From NCBI GenBank assembly GCA_021292165.1, contig CM037877.1, forward strand, positions 304,672,063 through 304,736,062: a DNA stretch of 64,000 bases. Reading direction: 5' to 3'. The stretch comes from Shinisaurus crocodilurus. Lineage: Eukaryota; Chordata; Lepidosauria; Squamata; Shinisauridae. Of this stretch, positions 27,291-39,090 are shown piece after piece; within the stretch, counting starts at the first letter, position 1; each line of letters starts with the position of its first letter. The notes beneath the pieces were generated by a model. It was not told the origin of the DNA. It saw only the letters and a program-made list of their open reading frames with translations, and searched no databases. Made by a program: the position numbers and the translations under genes.

Positions 27291-27340
27291 AATAAAAAGG
27301 TATCACCTTTTGCCTGCTTTGTGTCTCTCCGTGTGTGTTG
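27291..27340 (+). terminator. STX1B: Candidate polyadenylation site
   Basis: AATAAA at 27291-27296, followed 20-45 bases later by T/GT-rich TTTGTGTCTCTCCGTGTGTG. The sequence to the left (26780-27290) is free of recognised repeats and UTR-like. It is on the STX1B strand, 14.1 kb after its stop. A separate non-coding transcript is possible. Confidence 0.5.
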
Positions 27341-27504
27341 AACAGTCCCAATCTCTCTCTCTCTTTCTCTTTCTCCATCTCTCTCTCTCCTTCTTCTGAG
27401 GTTTTAATTCTTGGCAGATCGTGCATGGGCTCCTAGTGGAGTTTGTCGGAAGAGTTGACAGCCGCTCAAGTTAGAGGTCAAGAGAAGCCTTACCTGTTCG
27501 GTTT

Positions 27505-27745
27505 TATATGAGCCATCCCAGTTAGGAACACAAGAAGTGGCCTTATCTCATGTCAGGCTCTTTGTCTGTCTAATGCAGTATCATCTACTCTGACTGGTGA
27601 AACAGCTCCCGAAGGTCTCAGGCAGAAAGCGGCCTTCCCCATCACCTGCCACCTTGATCCTTTTAGCTGGGGATGCTGCGGATTGATCTTGGGACCTTCT
27701 GCATGCAAAGCAGGTGCTCTACCACTACGCTACACATCCACCCCC
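27505..27745 (-). repeat. tRNA-Ala-like SINE
   Basis: The minus strand ends in a tRNA-like head: TGGTAGAGCACCTGCTTTGC then ATGCAGAAGGTCCCAAGATC. Related copies are at 38312 and 61440 (degraded). Confidence 0.6.
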
Positions 27746-27750
27746 AAGTT

Positions 27751-27751
<1 letters not shown>

Positions 27752-27782
<31 letters not shown>
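27752..27782. repeat. (GT)n microsatellite
   Basis: About 15 GT units directly next to the SINE head. Confidence 0.95.
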
Positions 27783-27785
<3 letters not shown>

Positions 27786-28429
27786 ACAGTGATCAGTGCC
27801 AGACAGGGCTGGCCCAAACCAGTAATTGTCAGAAAGCAAGAGGTGCTGAACTACTCTGGAAAACACTCGTGGTGGGAGCAGAATTTCCACCCACCCCATC
27901 CCAGAAACCTGGGGCAATGGACAGGGGAGTCCCGGCCCACACAGTTTTCTCAATTCAGCCCCTTCCCCACTTTCTGTGGAGGAGGCTGGAAGGACAGAAC
28001 ACCCTCTGAGGAGGGAACGCAATTCCACCCGTGGGTGGGTCAAAAGTTGTTTTCCACGTTGAATAGTGATATTGCTTGAGCTGGCCAAATAGTAATTAAG
28101 AACAACACACAACAGCAACCCAAAGCATTCAACAAAACAGTGCACACTTGTGTGTTCTTTTTTCTTTTGGCCAGTTTATTCCCCAACTCTGATTTCTTTT
28201 GGATGAATTTCTCCCAAGTCTGGCTACAAGAAATGCAAACTTGGGCTATCCTTGCTGGTTCAAAGGAAACCTAGTTCTAGCAGAAAGTGGGCTTGTTAGC
28301 TACCTTTTCCGAGAAAGGAGCCAGCAGCTCCCTTCTTTAGGTTCCCATATAGCAAGCAGTGTTCCACATTTCAAAGAAAATCCAACTTGAGGTTCTCCAA
28401 ACCTCAGACTCAATCAGAACTCTTTTAAA

Positions 28430-28652
28430 CTACTTTTCTTATACTTTTATCCTGCCATCCTCCAAAAAGCTCAGGACAGCTGACATGGTCCCTCCCCTAG
28501 TTTTACCCTCACAACAATCCTGTGAGGTAGGTTAGGCTGAGAGTGACTGGCCCAGAGTCATCAATTAAGCTTCATGGCTCTGTGGGAATTTGAACCCAAG
28601 TCTCCCTGGTCTTAGACCAGCAGTCTAACTACTACACCTTACTGACTCTTCT
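28430..28652 (-). repeat. Sauria-type tRNA SINE, older copy
   Basis: CACAACAATCCTGTGAGGTA, GGTTAGGCTGAGAGTGACTG and GAACCCAAGTCTCCCTGGTC mark the reverse-strand SINE body. It is more diverged than the copies at 24235 and 62737. Confidence 0.75.
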
Positions 28653-28695
28653 TGTCTGTCCCAGTTTTCTCTCATGAAGAGGTCATGAAGATACT

Positions 28696-28698
28696 TCA

Positions 28699-28735
<37 letters not shown>

Positions 28736-28740
28736 TACTA
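28696..28740. repeat. (ATT)n microsatellite
   Basis: About 12 ATT units at the edge of the SINE at 28430. Confidence 0.9.
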
Positions 28741-29351
28741 CTAATTGCTGGCAACATCTGATATAATTAACTGACTTAAAGCAAAAGGCTGAAACAAAGG
28801 ATGGAATCCAGTCGCATAGCTGGGATTTTGATTGGAAAGGGAAGTTTGCAGAGAACGCCACAGATCAAAGGCCAGTCAGCAAAGATAAAATACCGCCCTG
28901 ATTGTTCTGCACTGCTCAATGTTGGCCAAGCTGCACTTGGGATTTCAGATACTACAGCTCAGTGGAAGACCAAAACTAGCTGGGAATACATGCAGTGAGG
29001 AGAGGAAGAGCACCAGGAAGGAAAACTGGTGAGAAAAGTTGAGGAGTTTCACGTGTGTGGAATCTGAAAATGAATGTGTGGGACAGATTTTCAGATGCGA
29101 TGAAGATCAACTATTGGCCTTGGCCAAAAAGGGCCAAGTCAAGAATGAAGGGCCTGATCCGAAGGACTATGCAACAGCTTCTCTGTGGATCTCTGCTTTC
29201 AGCAACTTCTGCCTTCGCTACCATGCCAGTTCCGGAGGCAGCTGGGGACATCGCTGCCTCAGTGGTGTGCCCACCTCAGATGCCCACCTGCCCCTTTAAT
29301 GGAGGACCTCCCCTTTAAGTGAGTGCCAGCATTTCTAACTGACTGGGTGTA

Positions 29352-29522
29352 TGCCAGCCATCCCCAACCTGGAGCCCTCCAGCTGTGTTGGACTATTGGC
29401 ACAGTAGTTCCAGATTTGGTGGTCTACAGATCTGAGATGACACTCCAGTGAGCTCTGCTGGCTGGACGATTATGGGAGTTGTAGTCCAACACGTCCGGAG
29501 GGCACCGGATTGGGGAAGGCTG
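29352..29522. mobile_element. Foldback MITE (CCCCAACC/GGTTGGGG type)
   Basis: The left arm CAGCCATCCCCAACCTGGAG and right arm GGGCACCGGATTGGGGAAGG are inverted. The inner right arm has GGGAGTTGTAGTCCAACACG. Smaller fragments of the same family lie at 29828-29911 and 30410-30480. Confidence 0.6.
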
Positions 29523-29942
29523 TGGGTATGCGATCTGATTCCTGGCCCCTACAACCACCAAGCACTTCCCCGCCCATCCCCTACTCACCTTTTGTTTCCC
29601 CTTTGCACTCCCCCTGCCTTTTCTGTTCACCTGAATGAAAGAAGAAGGCTGGATTTCCAGTAACTCCACTGAGGTTCAAGGTTGTAAAAGCCGGGCCGTC
29701 ACATCACAAAATGCCTCTTTCCCATTCAGCCCGTGCCACCCAAAATGAAAACATCCCACATTTTTGGTAAGGTCAATTTTGTCAATCATTTTCCCTCCTT
29801 CGTTTATTATTATTTTGTTATCTTGTACCTCAGCCTTCCCCAATCTTGCACCCTCTCGGCTGGGGATGATGGGAGTTGTAGTCCCACATACATCTGCAGG
29901 GTGCCAGAATGGAAAAGGTTTTTTATAGATTAGGAGCAATCT

Positions 29943-30170
29943 TAATTTATTTATTTATTATATTTATATCCCACCTTTTTCCTAGAAGGAACCCAAGGCA
30001 GCTTACTTAATCCTCCTCCATTTTATCCTCACAACAACCCTGTGAGGTAGGTTAGGCTGAGAGTCAGTGTCTGGCCCAAAGTCACCCAGTCAGTTTCATG
30101 GCCGAGTGGGGACTAGAACTCGGATCTCCTGAGTGCCAGTCCAACACTAACCACTACACCACACTGCTGG
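29943..30170 (-). repeat. Sauria-type tRNA SINE
   Basis: The reverse complement carries the full head-to-tail order: GTGTGGTGTAGTGGTTAGTG, CAGGGTTGTTGTGAGGATAA and a (TAAA)n-rich tail. Confidence 0.85.
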
Positions 30171-30499
30171 AAAAAATTGAAACGAAGAAACAGCAGCCGC
30201 AGCGCCAAGAACTCGCTTTGAGGGAGGCAAAGCCTAGAACATGCTTCATACTGCACTTCAGTCTTCAGCTTCCCTGTTGGATAGCCTTCCCTCGCCTCTC
30301 TCTTCCACAGGTCGCTGTCCCAGGTCCTGATTTTGAGCTACCCCTGTATGCTAAGAACATAAGAGCCCTGTTGGATCAGGCTTAAGGACTCCCTCTAGCC
30401 TTCCCCTTCTCGGTGTCCTCAAGAGGTGTTGGACTACAACTCCCAGCATCCCCCAGTCAGCAGGGTGGGATCTAGTCCCATCATCCACAAGGGGCAGCC

Positions 30500-33160
30500 A
30501 GATGTTTCTGGGAAGGCCACAAAAGGAAAACAAGGACATTCCAGCACCAATTATACAGATCTTGACATGAATGGCTGCAGTGGAAGTGGACATTTGGGAC
30601 TTCACAACCAGCTGGAATAGAAACAACTCCCAGTAGAGGAGGAGCTGAAAATTTTTGGTCTCTCCGCTGAGCCGATGGAGTGGTCCTGCTTCCTCTCTCT
30701 CCCTCTGCTGCACAGGCCTTATAGAAAGAGAATTAAACACCCACAGGGGAATAGCCAACCTGACAGCTGAAGGGCTCATTCCAGTACTGCATCCTCCTGG
30801 CCATAGTTTTAGGGTTTAGTCCCTGGCTTACGCTCCAAATGTATTCCCTGTTTTGGTTTTTTATCTCCTGGAGTTTCGGGGGTGTGAGTATGAAATACAT
30901 GCATGTTTTTTAAAACAAACAAACAAACACTTAAAGGGTGGAAATAATGAGATTGGTTTGAAGTGGTGTAACTCCTCCTTCAACAAAGAAAAGAATAATT
31001 TTAAAATGCTCATTTAAATTCTATGCGCGGGTAAAAAGTGATTAAAATGCACCTGTTGTCCTTGCCAGTTTTTCTTTTGTTCTGGTGGTTTTATTGGTCT
31101 GGTGGCCTCACTTTCCCCCTCCTCTAACATTCACACTTTGTCACCCCAGTCCAAAGTGCCATGTGTGCTTCAGTGCACAGAGAGCACCCACCCACACATG
31201 GGGCTCCTTATTCCTTTGAATGCTAATGGCGGCTCTTCGCTGGCGTCCTGCAGTTTTTTGAAGTCGCTGGGGAAGCTCCGGTGCCCTGTGGAGATCCATG
31301 CGCATCACGCAGACCCTGCACCCAACAAGGTGTAATTGGATCGGGGCCCATGGCTCCCCTTGACCTTATGTGCGATGCCAGGGTTGCGATGGGAGACAAG
31401 TGGGACTCCTCTGCCACCCCCCCGAATTGAGCTGATGGAAACGGCCCTCCCTCAAATGGGCCACATCTGATCAGCAGCATTCCATGGAGTGGTGCATGCT
31501 GGTACCCTTGGCCACCATTGTTGAGGGGCGGATCAAGCAAGAGGTATGAGCAGCGGCAGCTCCAGTCCCCACAGTGTGAGGAAACTGCCTCTTGCCACTT
31601 TCTAAACCCCACTTGCCGCTACAGCTAAGAAATGCACAGATGTTTGAAGAAAGTGGAACCTGGCTTCAAACTGGTATTAGAGACAAGAGTGAATTTGCAG
31701 CATAGACATTCCCCTTGGGAGGAGCCCAAGCCCACTCTCTGTTTTGGAGGCAGCCCCTTGACCTCTGTGCTTCTGTATGGCCACGTCTGCCTTTTTTTCT
31801 CCAACCCCAAAGTCGGCGGAGATGTGATGTCTCTGTGCGGCACTAGGGGGCGCTGTGTCACGCGGAGCAGAGTTCAGAGGTTCAGGCCGCAGCAGCAACG
31901 CAGCATCTTCACTGCCAAAGCACCCCAGCTGAGCAGCTTGGCCAACCAGGCAGCAGAAATGTCATTATCTAATCCGATTGCATGCTAATCGGGTAGGGTG
32001 GATAATCCTGGATCGTTAAAGGGAAATCTCGTTAGAACAATCCCATTTCGAACGCTCAGTAATCCTGCTGTGTCCTAACAGCTGGACAAGGCCTATGCAA
32101 TACGCAGCTCTCAGTGCTGGGAATTTGAACGTTATTGGCCTCTGCCTCCTTAACCTGAACTTTGAGGCTTTACCCAGAGGATTAAATATCCTGGATTTTC
32201 CCCTTAATAGTACCTTAACTCACAACCCCCCAATCAAAGTTTCTACTTCCCTTCCCACCCTAGCAAGACCTTTCGGCCTTGAACGACTTCTATAATAAGC
32301 AGAAATTCAGGACATCACATTTTCTCATGGCATGGAGATGCAGTGGTGCTGCAAAGGCTTCACCTGTTGGATTTCTGGCTGACAGACATTTGTTAAAGGC
32401 ACAGGGAGCCTGCCCGGTGGTGTGGGAGGAGGTGGCAACCTCCAGCGCCTGTAGCACAATATCTCAACCCCACACTATTGACATGAGCAGCCTCTCTGCA
32501 AGGGTGGAGATGCAAGAACCATGTGGGGAGCAGGCAGTTCTAGCGCAGCCCACTCCTGTTAAAATGGGGAAGAGATGTGCACTCCAGTGGTGGAGGGGGG
32601 GGTGCACAGCCCCAAAGAACAAAACATGCTTTCTAAAGCAAAAGCAACATGAAAAAGGCTGGATACTACTGTAGGGGGCTCCAGCAGTTGTTGGATACTT
32701 TCTTTCTTTTTTAAAGGAAGGAAGCTGGTGAGTACTGGTGCACATGAGAACACTCCCGCATGAGAACACGCATCCAAATATGCTCAATGTCCCTTATAGT
32801 CACAGTGCAACAGAGAGTTGGGTGCGTCTAAATCCATCGATTTCATTCCTGAGAGGCCACAGGTTTTCTTGGATTCAGAGTTTGGGTTAGTTATATACAG
32901 AATCTTTTATTTTCTTCCTCAACAAGGACAGAGGCATACACAGCCGACTCTTGGTTCCTAGAGAGCACTTCCTTGTCCATGTCCCTTTGTGATCTCAGCA
33001 CTATTCCAAGAATGGGGGGGGGGGCAGCCCTAGATACTTTGTCATCCCTGGCAGATGCGCAGGTCATGTCAGATGTGCACCTTAAGATCCTTTGCAGCCT
33101 GGAGGGGGGCACATCTGGAGGGATACAGCTTTTCTGGCACTCTCCCAGGTATTCCTGCTC
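30500..33160. other. Intergenic, no gene recognised
   Basis: Mostly unique-looking sequence with no repeat family I can name, apart from the CTCF-like motif at 31838. Open frames are short and show no known domain. Confidence 0.5.
31838..31856 (+). promoter_or_regulatory. Strong CTCF-like motif
   Basis: CGGCACTAGGGGGCGCTGTG on the plus strand fits the CTCF core CCACTAGGGGGCGCTA at nearly every informative base. It lies in unique intergenic sequence between the 3' ends of STX1B and HSD3B7. Function is inferred from motif only. Confidence 0.5.
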
Positions 33161-33161
33161 C

Positions 33162-33345
33162 AAACTATTTATTATTGTTCATTTACAGCATTTTTACCCC
33201 GCTCTTCAGCCAAAGAAGGCTCCCAGAGTGGCTTACAAAGATTAATATTGGACAATCCCTGCCCTCAGGCTTACAATCTAAAAGACATGACACAAAAGGA
33301 AAAGGGATTGGGAGGGAGGAGGAAGAAAGCAAAACTCAGGCACCA
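33162..33345 (-). repeat. LINE 3' tail (CR1/L2 type)
   Basis: AGCATTTTTACCCCGCTCTT and AAGGCTCCCAGAGTGGCTTA, then GCCCTCAGGCTTACAATCTA, match in inverse the tail at 41800-41965. Confidence 0.65.
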
Positions 33346-34352
33346 GTTCTAAGTTACATGGTTCTCAAAGATTTTTTTCCTTTTTTCTCTTCACCCACTC
33401 CATGGGGTGATGTTCCCCATGCTCTGAGTCCAAATGGCCCATGGAGAGATCTTCTCAGCGGTCATTCCCGTTTTGGAAGGCTCTGAATCCAGCCTGAAAC
33501 ATCAGAAACTTCCCCAAGAGCTGCCAACTTTTCCCTCTGCTCCTCTGCCTTTAACAGCAACTTGAGCTGAAGGCCACAGTCATGCTTTTCTCTCCATGCC
33601 CTGAGAAACAGCACCTGCTGATTTCTGTAGGCACAGGAGCAACTGATGTGGTTGTTGTTTTGCTGGTCAGTTGGCGATCGCGACCCTATTTCCCAAAGCA
33701 ATCTATTCATTTAAAAACAAACAAAACCCAGTGGCAAGCGGTGCGGAGGGCCAAGAACTTTAGCACCACCTCCTGTCTTAAAAATCAGGAAGGGCTGCGC
33801 TCTCCAGCACTGGGAAGGGGGGGAGGAGTGCACATTTTAATTGTTTCTAAAAACAAATGGCGGAGAGGTCAGCGAAGCACTCTTCCCCGGCTGCTGTGTT
33901 TCGATATTTAACGGGGACATTTATCCTTCCCCGAGTCTAAATCCAAATAAGCAAACAAGCACAAATAAAAATAGAGGGAGAGGCAGGTGCAGCAGCCGGC
34001 TGCGGGCCGCCCCCATCGCTCTCCAGAAATGCCCGCGCGCTCCAGACAGTTACACAAGCTGTCAAACGCAGGCCCGGCCCCAAACATCCTCATCCGCCAA
34101 CTCTTGATTCTGACCTGCGGCAGCCGCCTTGCTTGTGTGATCGCATGCACCCAGCGCTCTGTCCGTTCCCATCTACCCTGACCTACTGCCCTCTGGCTTT
34201 AATAAACGTGGTTTAAAAATATTCTCTCTCCTTTCCACCACCACCCTTTTCTCTCCCCCCACCCCCCTCCTTGCAGTCTCAGTTTTATTTTTAGGCTCCA
34301 ACGCCTGGAAGCCTAGTTTCTTCATGCAGTAGTTTTGCTGTCGATATTGTCC

Positions 34353-34371
34353 TACTGCCCTCTGGTGGTCA
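34353..34371 (-). promoter_or_regulatory. CTCF-like motif
   Basis: The minus strand reads GACCACCAGAGGGCAGTAGG, matching the classic CTCF form CCACCAGAGGGCAG. Orientation is opposite to the site at 31838. Confidence 0.45.
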
Positions 34372-34409
34372 TCAGCGGTGGATGAAATCTGCAAATAAAT
34401 ACAGTAGTA

Positions 34410-34659
34410 CAGTAATACCTTGGATTGCAAGTAACTTGGTTTCAGAGCGTTTTGCAAGGCAAGCAAATTTTTTAATATTTATTTAAAGAAATTTTGACTT
34501 GATATACAAGCGACGTCTTGCAATACAAGTACTGTAATACAGCTTAAATTAAAAATCTCTGTACAAATTTTTTGGGGGAATTTCGTTTTGATATAAGAGT
34601 GTTTTGGATTACAAGCACGTTTCAGGAATGAATTATGCTCTCAGTCCAAGGCATGACTG
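34410..34659. mobile_element. Tigger/pogo-like MITE
   Basis: 250 bp. The left end CAGTAATACCTTGGATTGCA and inverted right end CAGTCCAAGGCATGACTG match, flanked by TA at 34408-34409 and 34660-34661. This is a non-autonomous Tc1/mariner-type element. Confidence 0.75.
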
Positions 34660-36535
34660 TACAAAAGTCTGTTCTGCGGCGAGATCCAACCAAGGCCTGC
34701 AAGCCGCATGCGCTTCCTTCTGCCCTACGATGATGTGACGAGCAGGCTCCGCTGTCTTCGTAGTAAGAATTCCATTTAAGCTCCCACCGCTTTTACCTGT
34801 GGAAAGTAGAATTACAGGAATGGGTTAAAAAGGGACGGACAGCAACGTTCCAGTAAAAACAAAAACAAAAAACAGCACGACAGAGTTGCCAGCTTTTGAA
34901 TAAGCGGTTGTTGCTGTGCCTTTCAACGGCAGTGTGATCTTTTCCAGACATTATCAGTGGGGGTTAGTGCTCATCTCTGTGCCATGAATGAAAGCCTTTA
35001 CCAGCTGAATGCTGCAGATCCGGCTACTTGTTTAAAGTCACAAGAGCAGATCAGGCTGGGTTTTTCTGGATAGTTGGCCACTTCTCCTGTTAAGGAAATA
35101 AAAGGGTGGGGGGGAGCAAAGAGACCTCAACCCTGAAGAAAAATCTGAGACAGCTTGAATTCAGGATCCCAACCCCTCAAAAGCAAGTAACTCGTCTTAA
35201 TAAGAAGCAGTTGCCACAGTTATAACACAAAAGTTAATACTGAAATTCCTGCCTTGCCTAGCCCTGTAATAATCCTAACCCAACCTGTCTTCAGGACTCC
35301 ACCTTTTGATCCTGCAGCAGGACTGTGGTGCCTTTAACAGCCATCTATCCTATGTACATCGCCCAGGGTGGCCGGTTGCTGGCCAGATGGGTGATTAATA
35401 AATGTAAATAAATAAATGAATAAAATAAATCTGCCAGGCAGAAATTCTGCCAGTAGAGAAGAATGGGGGTTCCAGTATAACCCAATGCAACTCACTGGCC
35501 TTTCATGTACAGAAAGGCTGCACCTGTCTGATTTCAGCCCGCTGCACCACTGTGAAATGCAAGGACCAATAAGGAGGTCCTTTCTTTTCCAGAGAGGGGT
35601 CTTGAACCCAGCACCCAGCAAGGCTACCTCTCACACAAGAGATCCAAAGCCTGCTTGACCCAGGCAGCAGAATGAGGTGGGAAGAGCTCTGAGGTGAGCG
35701 AGTGTGTGGACCGTACCACTCCAGATGGCAAGTGGGGAGTGGCATTTTTGAAAGCTGTCCCAAGCGAAAAAATATCTACAAATAGAAAACTAGTACAGCA
35801 AGGAGAAAACTTGGCTTGAACCTTTCTCCCTGCTCTGCAATTTTATAGTATTTTACTTTAGGGTGTTGTTTTTACATGGAAGTGTGTTTTTTTTGTGTGT
35901 TTTTTTAAATGGTATCCCCACCTGCACTCTACCATCCTGGGATTCTTATTGCCTCCTTCGGCTGCATGTGTGGACCTCATGAGCAGCTTGAAAAAAAGAA
36001 GCCTGCAGCCCTCTCTGCTTATATCCCAACCCACAGAGGCATCGACCACTTCTGGGGTGAACCTTCGACCTTCAGAAATAGACAGGGCTGACGCTGAGGT
36101 TTTGCCTCTGCTACAGACTTTTATGCTGGTTTTATTGCATTGCCTCCTCCTCCCCCCCCTGCAAAGAATCCTGGGAATTGTAGTTTGTTGAGGGTGCTGA
36201 AACTGCTCTGTTGTTAAGAGATCCCAGCTTTCCCTCACAACACTACCGAGTTTTCAGGGTTCAGGGGTGAGCGGCGGAACAGGAATGACCATTAAGTGAG
36301 GGTAAAATTGGAAGTGTGGCTATGCTCGAACTCAGGGCTTGGACTATGAATCAAGGTGCAATTTTAGAATCAGCGCCCTGGATTGGAACATATAGAATGG
36401 CAACAAAGAGGAGAGGCTTCCTGAGTATGTGCAGAGGATCTCCTCTCTCACCCCCGGGTGACAACTACTTTCCGGCTAGCTTCCAAACATAGGGCCGGTG
36501 TCAGAGGTTGGTATTGTTGGGCTCCTGCCAAGGCC
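34660..36535. other. Intergenic, one LINE tail, no gene recognised
   Basis: Contains an L2/CR1 tail at 35346-35430 (GGCCGGTTGCTGGCCAGATG then TAAATAAATAAATGAATAAA) and the fragment with AATCCTGGGAATTGTAGTTT at 36165. No supported coding sequence. Confidence 0.5.
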
Positions 36536-36537
36536 GC

Positions 36538-36699
36538 AGGGCCGGTGCTACCATTAGGCCAACTAGGCAGCTGCCTAGGGCGCAGGGCTAAAGGGGGCGC
36601 CAGAAACGCCTTGAAAAAAAATACAGCGCTCTCAAGTGGGAAGGGGGGGGCGCTAAATATCCGATCTTGCCTAGGGCACCAAACTGCCTTGCACCGGTC
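36538..36699. mobile_element. GCCGGTGC-ended foldback repeat
   Basis: Begins GGGCCGGTGCTACCATTAGG and ends CCTTGCACCGGTC, giving short inverted ends with CCTAGGGCGCAGGG and CTTGCCTAGGGCACC inside. The superfamily is not identified. Confidence 0.5.
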
Positions 36700-36808
36700 T
36701 TGCAAGGCCCACATCCCTTTGGTGGCGGGGGGGGCACTGCTAACCCCCGGCGCCTCCCAGCTCTGCTGCTGCCCTTCCTTATCATCACTGCCAGTTCATC
36801 TGCCCTCC

Positions 36809-37050
36809 CTGTGGCGTAGTGGTGAGAGTGTTGGACTGGGACTCGGGAGATCCGGGTTCTAGTCCCCGCTCGGCCATGAAACTCACTGGGTGACTTTGGG
36901 CCAGTCACTGACTCTCAGCCTAACCTACCTCACAGGGTTGTTGTGAGGATAAAGTGGAGAGGAGGAGGAGGAGGATTATGTAAGCCGCCTTGGGTTCCTT
37001 GCAGGAAAAAAGGCGGGGTATAAATATAATAAATAAATAAATAAAATAGA
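36809..37050 (+). repeat. Sauria-type tRNA SINE, full length
   Basis: Reads GTGGCGTAGTGGTGAGAGTG, the B box GGGTTCTAGTCCCC, CTCACTGGGTGACTTTGGGC, CAGGGTTGTTGTGAGGATAA, AAGCCGCCTTGGGTTCCTTG and (AAAT)n. It is the best-preserved plus-strand copy. Confidence 0.9.
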
Positions 37051-38311
37051 ACAGCATCCTGCCACCATCCCCCCCAACATTTCACAGATGAAAATAGGGA
37101 CACACATGTGAATGTGTAAGAGGTATGGTTAAGCAACATAAAGGTGTGATCAAGAGGGCGTGGCCAGGCAACATGAGGGTGTGGCCAAAGGTATGGCCAG
37201 GCAACCAAAGGGCATGGTCAAGTACAAAAGTTATTAGAGGAAACACGCAAAATCGTATATATTATAATTATTACATTATTATATATTATTTTATAAGTGG
37301 CTTTTGTAATATTGTTTTTCCCTTACTTAAACCCTTAATTGTTGATATCTGGGGGAGGAGGGGGAGGGGCATGGTCAAATGGAAAACCCAAGGGCCGGAT
37401 CGGGACCCCCAGGCAGGCCGGATATGTCCCGTGGGGCTGAGGTTCAACACCCCTGCTGTAACAGCGGTGTGGTCTGCAACTATTCACAGATGATCATGCT
37501 TTCTAATATCCATGCCTTGGAGAGCTTTGCCTGCTGGTTTCTACAGATCAGCTCTGTGTTAACGGTACAGAAACAGACCAGGATAGGTCCCCCCCCTCTT
37601 TTTTTTTTCCCTGGCCAGTTGGCAACCCTAACTGACCTCACTTCTTGGACATTGCAGCCTTTCATTCGAGGCAACATGTTCTCTGGACCTTTCTCTACTC
37701 CACTGGGATGACGGAGAAGCCTAGCCTTTTTCTCGGAACTAGGGCCCCACCCAAAGCAGAGTTGGGTTCTCCAGCAAAGGCACACCTATCCCTTCCCTTG
37801 GGCAATGAGATGGAGGCACATGGCATGATACATCTGCTGTGTGATGTGCACTTGCGGAGGTCTTCTCTCATCAACACTGACCGCATGTTTCCATCCATGC
37901 CCTAGGGCCCAGTTACGCCCTAGAAGCAATTGCCAGGATCATCTTACTGATTGATTGCCTTCTGTTCGTTGTTAGCTATTTCTCGTCCAATATTATCATT
38001 TCTTGTTTGCAAAAGAAACTAGAAGCATGGAACAGAGGAATAGGGGAGAGAGAGAAACACAGAACCACTCTAAGTTCAAGGGTGAAATCAGGTCCAGTGG
38101 TCTTGAACTGGACACTTGCTCCATACGTTTAAAAAAAAGGAGAGTTCTGCTTTGGGTAGAGAGTTCTGTGCATTCTTTGCTTGCTGTGCATGAATGGACT
38201 CTACGCAGTTCGGAATTTGGTATCCTAAGAATCTGTTAAAGTTTCTAGTCCTCATACTCGTCGTGGAAGAAATATAGGAAGCAAGTGTTCTTACACGTTG
38301 AACAAGGAAAG

Positions 38312-38440
38312 GGGCTGTCGCTCAGTGTGATACAGCGCATGCTTTGCACGCAGGAGGTCACAGGTTCGATCGCCGGCATCTCCAGTTAGGGCAGGAACAA
38401 CGGCCTGAAACGCTGGAGAGCCACTGCCGGCCGGTGACCT
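38312..38440 (+). repeat. tRNA-Ala-like SINE
   Basis: The head GGGGCTGTCGCTCAGTGTGA ... GCTTTGCACGCAGGAGGTCA, then GGTTCGATCGCCGGC, looks like tRNA-Ala with A and B boxes. The A-box stem carries extra bases and the acceptor stem does not close, so this is a SINE and not a tRNA gene. Confidence 0.7.
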
Positions 38441-38720
38441 GGTCCGCACGTAATGAACAACCCACGGGCTGTTGTGCATGAGCGGGAGAGAGTGCACACA
38501 CTGCCGGCAGCACGGCCCGCCTCTTCAGCTTTACTGTACGACCCACTATTGGTTCCTTCATAGGTTGCTGTGCATGTCATCCGAACCCAGACTGCCGGGT
38601 TGTTCAGGGGCTAAGCAACCCGGCAGTTAACCCATGGTTTGTTGTTGGGTGCGCTGCTGGGTTGTTTAGCCCCGTGTTCAGACGACATGCTCAGCAACCT
38701 ACAAAGTTGCTGATCGTGGG
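38429..38720. mobile_element. Foldback DNA element (GTTC-GACGACA type)
   Basis: Contains CATGTCATCCGAACCCAGAC, the internal inverted block GGTTGTTCAGGGGCTAAGCA and CCGTGTTCAGACGACATGCT. Limits are uncertain. Confidence 0.45.
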
Positions 38721-38744
38721 TTGCTCGGCAAAAGCGGAAGCTGC

Positions 38745-39090
38745 AGGGAGCCGTCACTACATCTTGTGGAAGGGAATTCCATAGTTTTACTCTGCGCTGT
38801 GTGAAGAAGTCCTTCCTTTTATCTGTTCTGAATCTCCCACTGATCAGCTTCATGGGATGACCTCATTGGGTTCTAGTATTATGAGAGAGGGAGAAAAATG
38901 TCTTTCTCCACACCCTGCATAATTCTGCACACCTCTATCATGTCTCCCCTTACTCGCCTTTTTTTCTAAGCTCACCAATCCCAGCTGCTGTAACCTTTCC
39001 TCATGGGGGAGTTGCTCCAGCCCCTTGATCGTTTTAGTCGCCCTCTTCTGCTCTTCTTCCAACTCCACAATATCCCCACCAGTCCAGATC
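38745..39090 (-). repeat. CR1-type LINE 3' region
   Basis: Reverse-strand signature: GAAGGACTTCTTCACACAGC, GAGGTGTGCAGAATTATGCA and AGGAAAGGTTACAGCAGCTG. A related copy is at 50080-50475. Confidence 0.75.

Larger units (their letters stand above)
13171..27310 (+). other. STX1B: Candidate long STX1B 3' UTR / downstream region
   Basis: No coding exon was recognised in these 14 kb. Stretches such as 18780-19200, 21560-22340 and 26780-27300 are T-rich with few recognisable repeats and look like neuronal 3' UTR. Identifiable repeats inside include a LINE tail (15000-15430), a TTAA MITE (17930), a Tigger-like MITE (23370), a SINE in a foldback element (24176-24575) and a family A MITE (26108). The block 15440-17925 holds no repeat family I can name. 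The strong poly(A) signal at 27291 marks the right edge. Assignment to STX1B is inference; shorter isoforms are equally possible. Confidence 0.4.

Noticed and set aside
38312..38384. Possible tRNA-Ala gene
   Set aside because: The cloverleaf does not close, the D-arm is irregular, and SINE body sequence follows. It is a SINE head.
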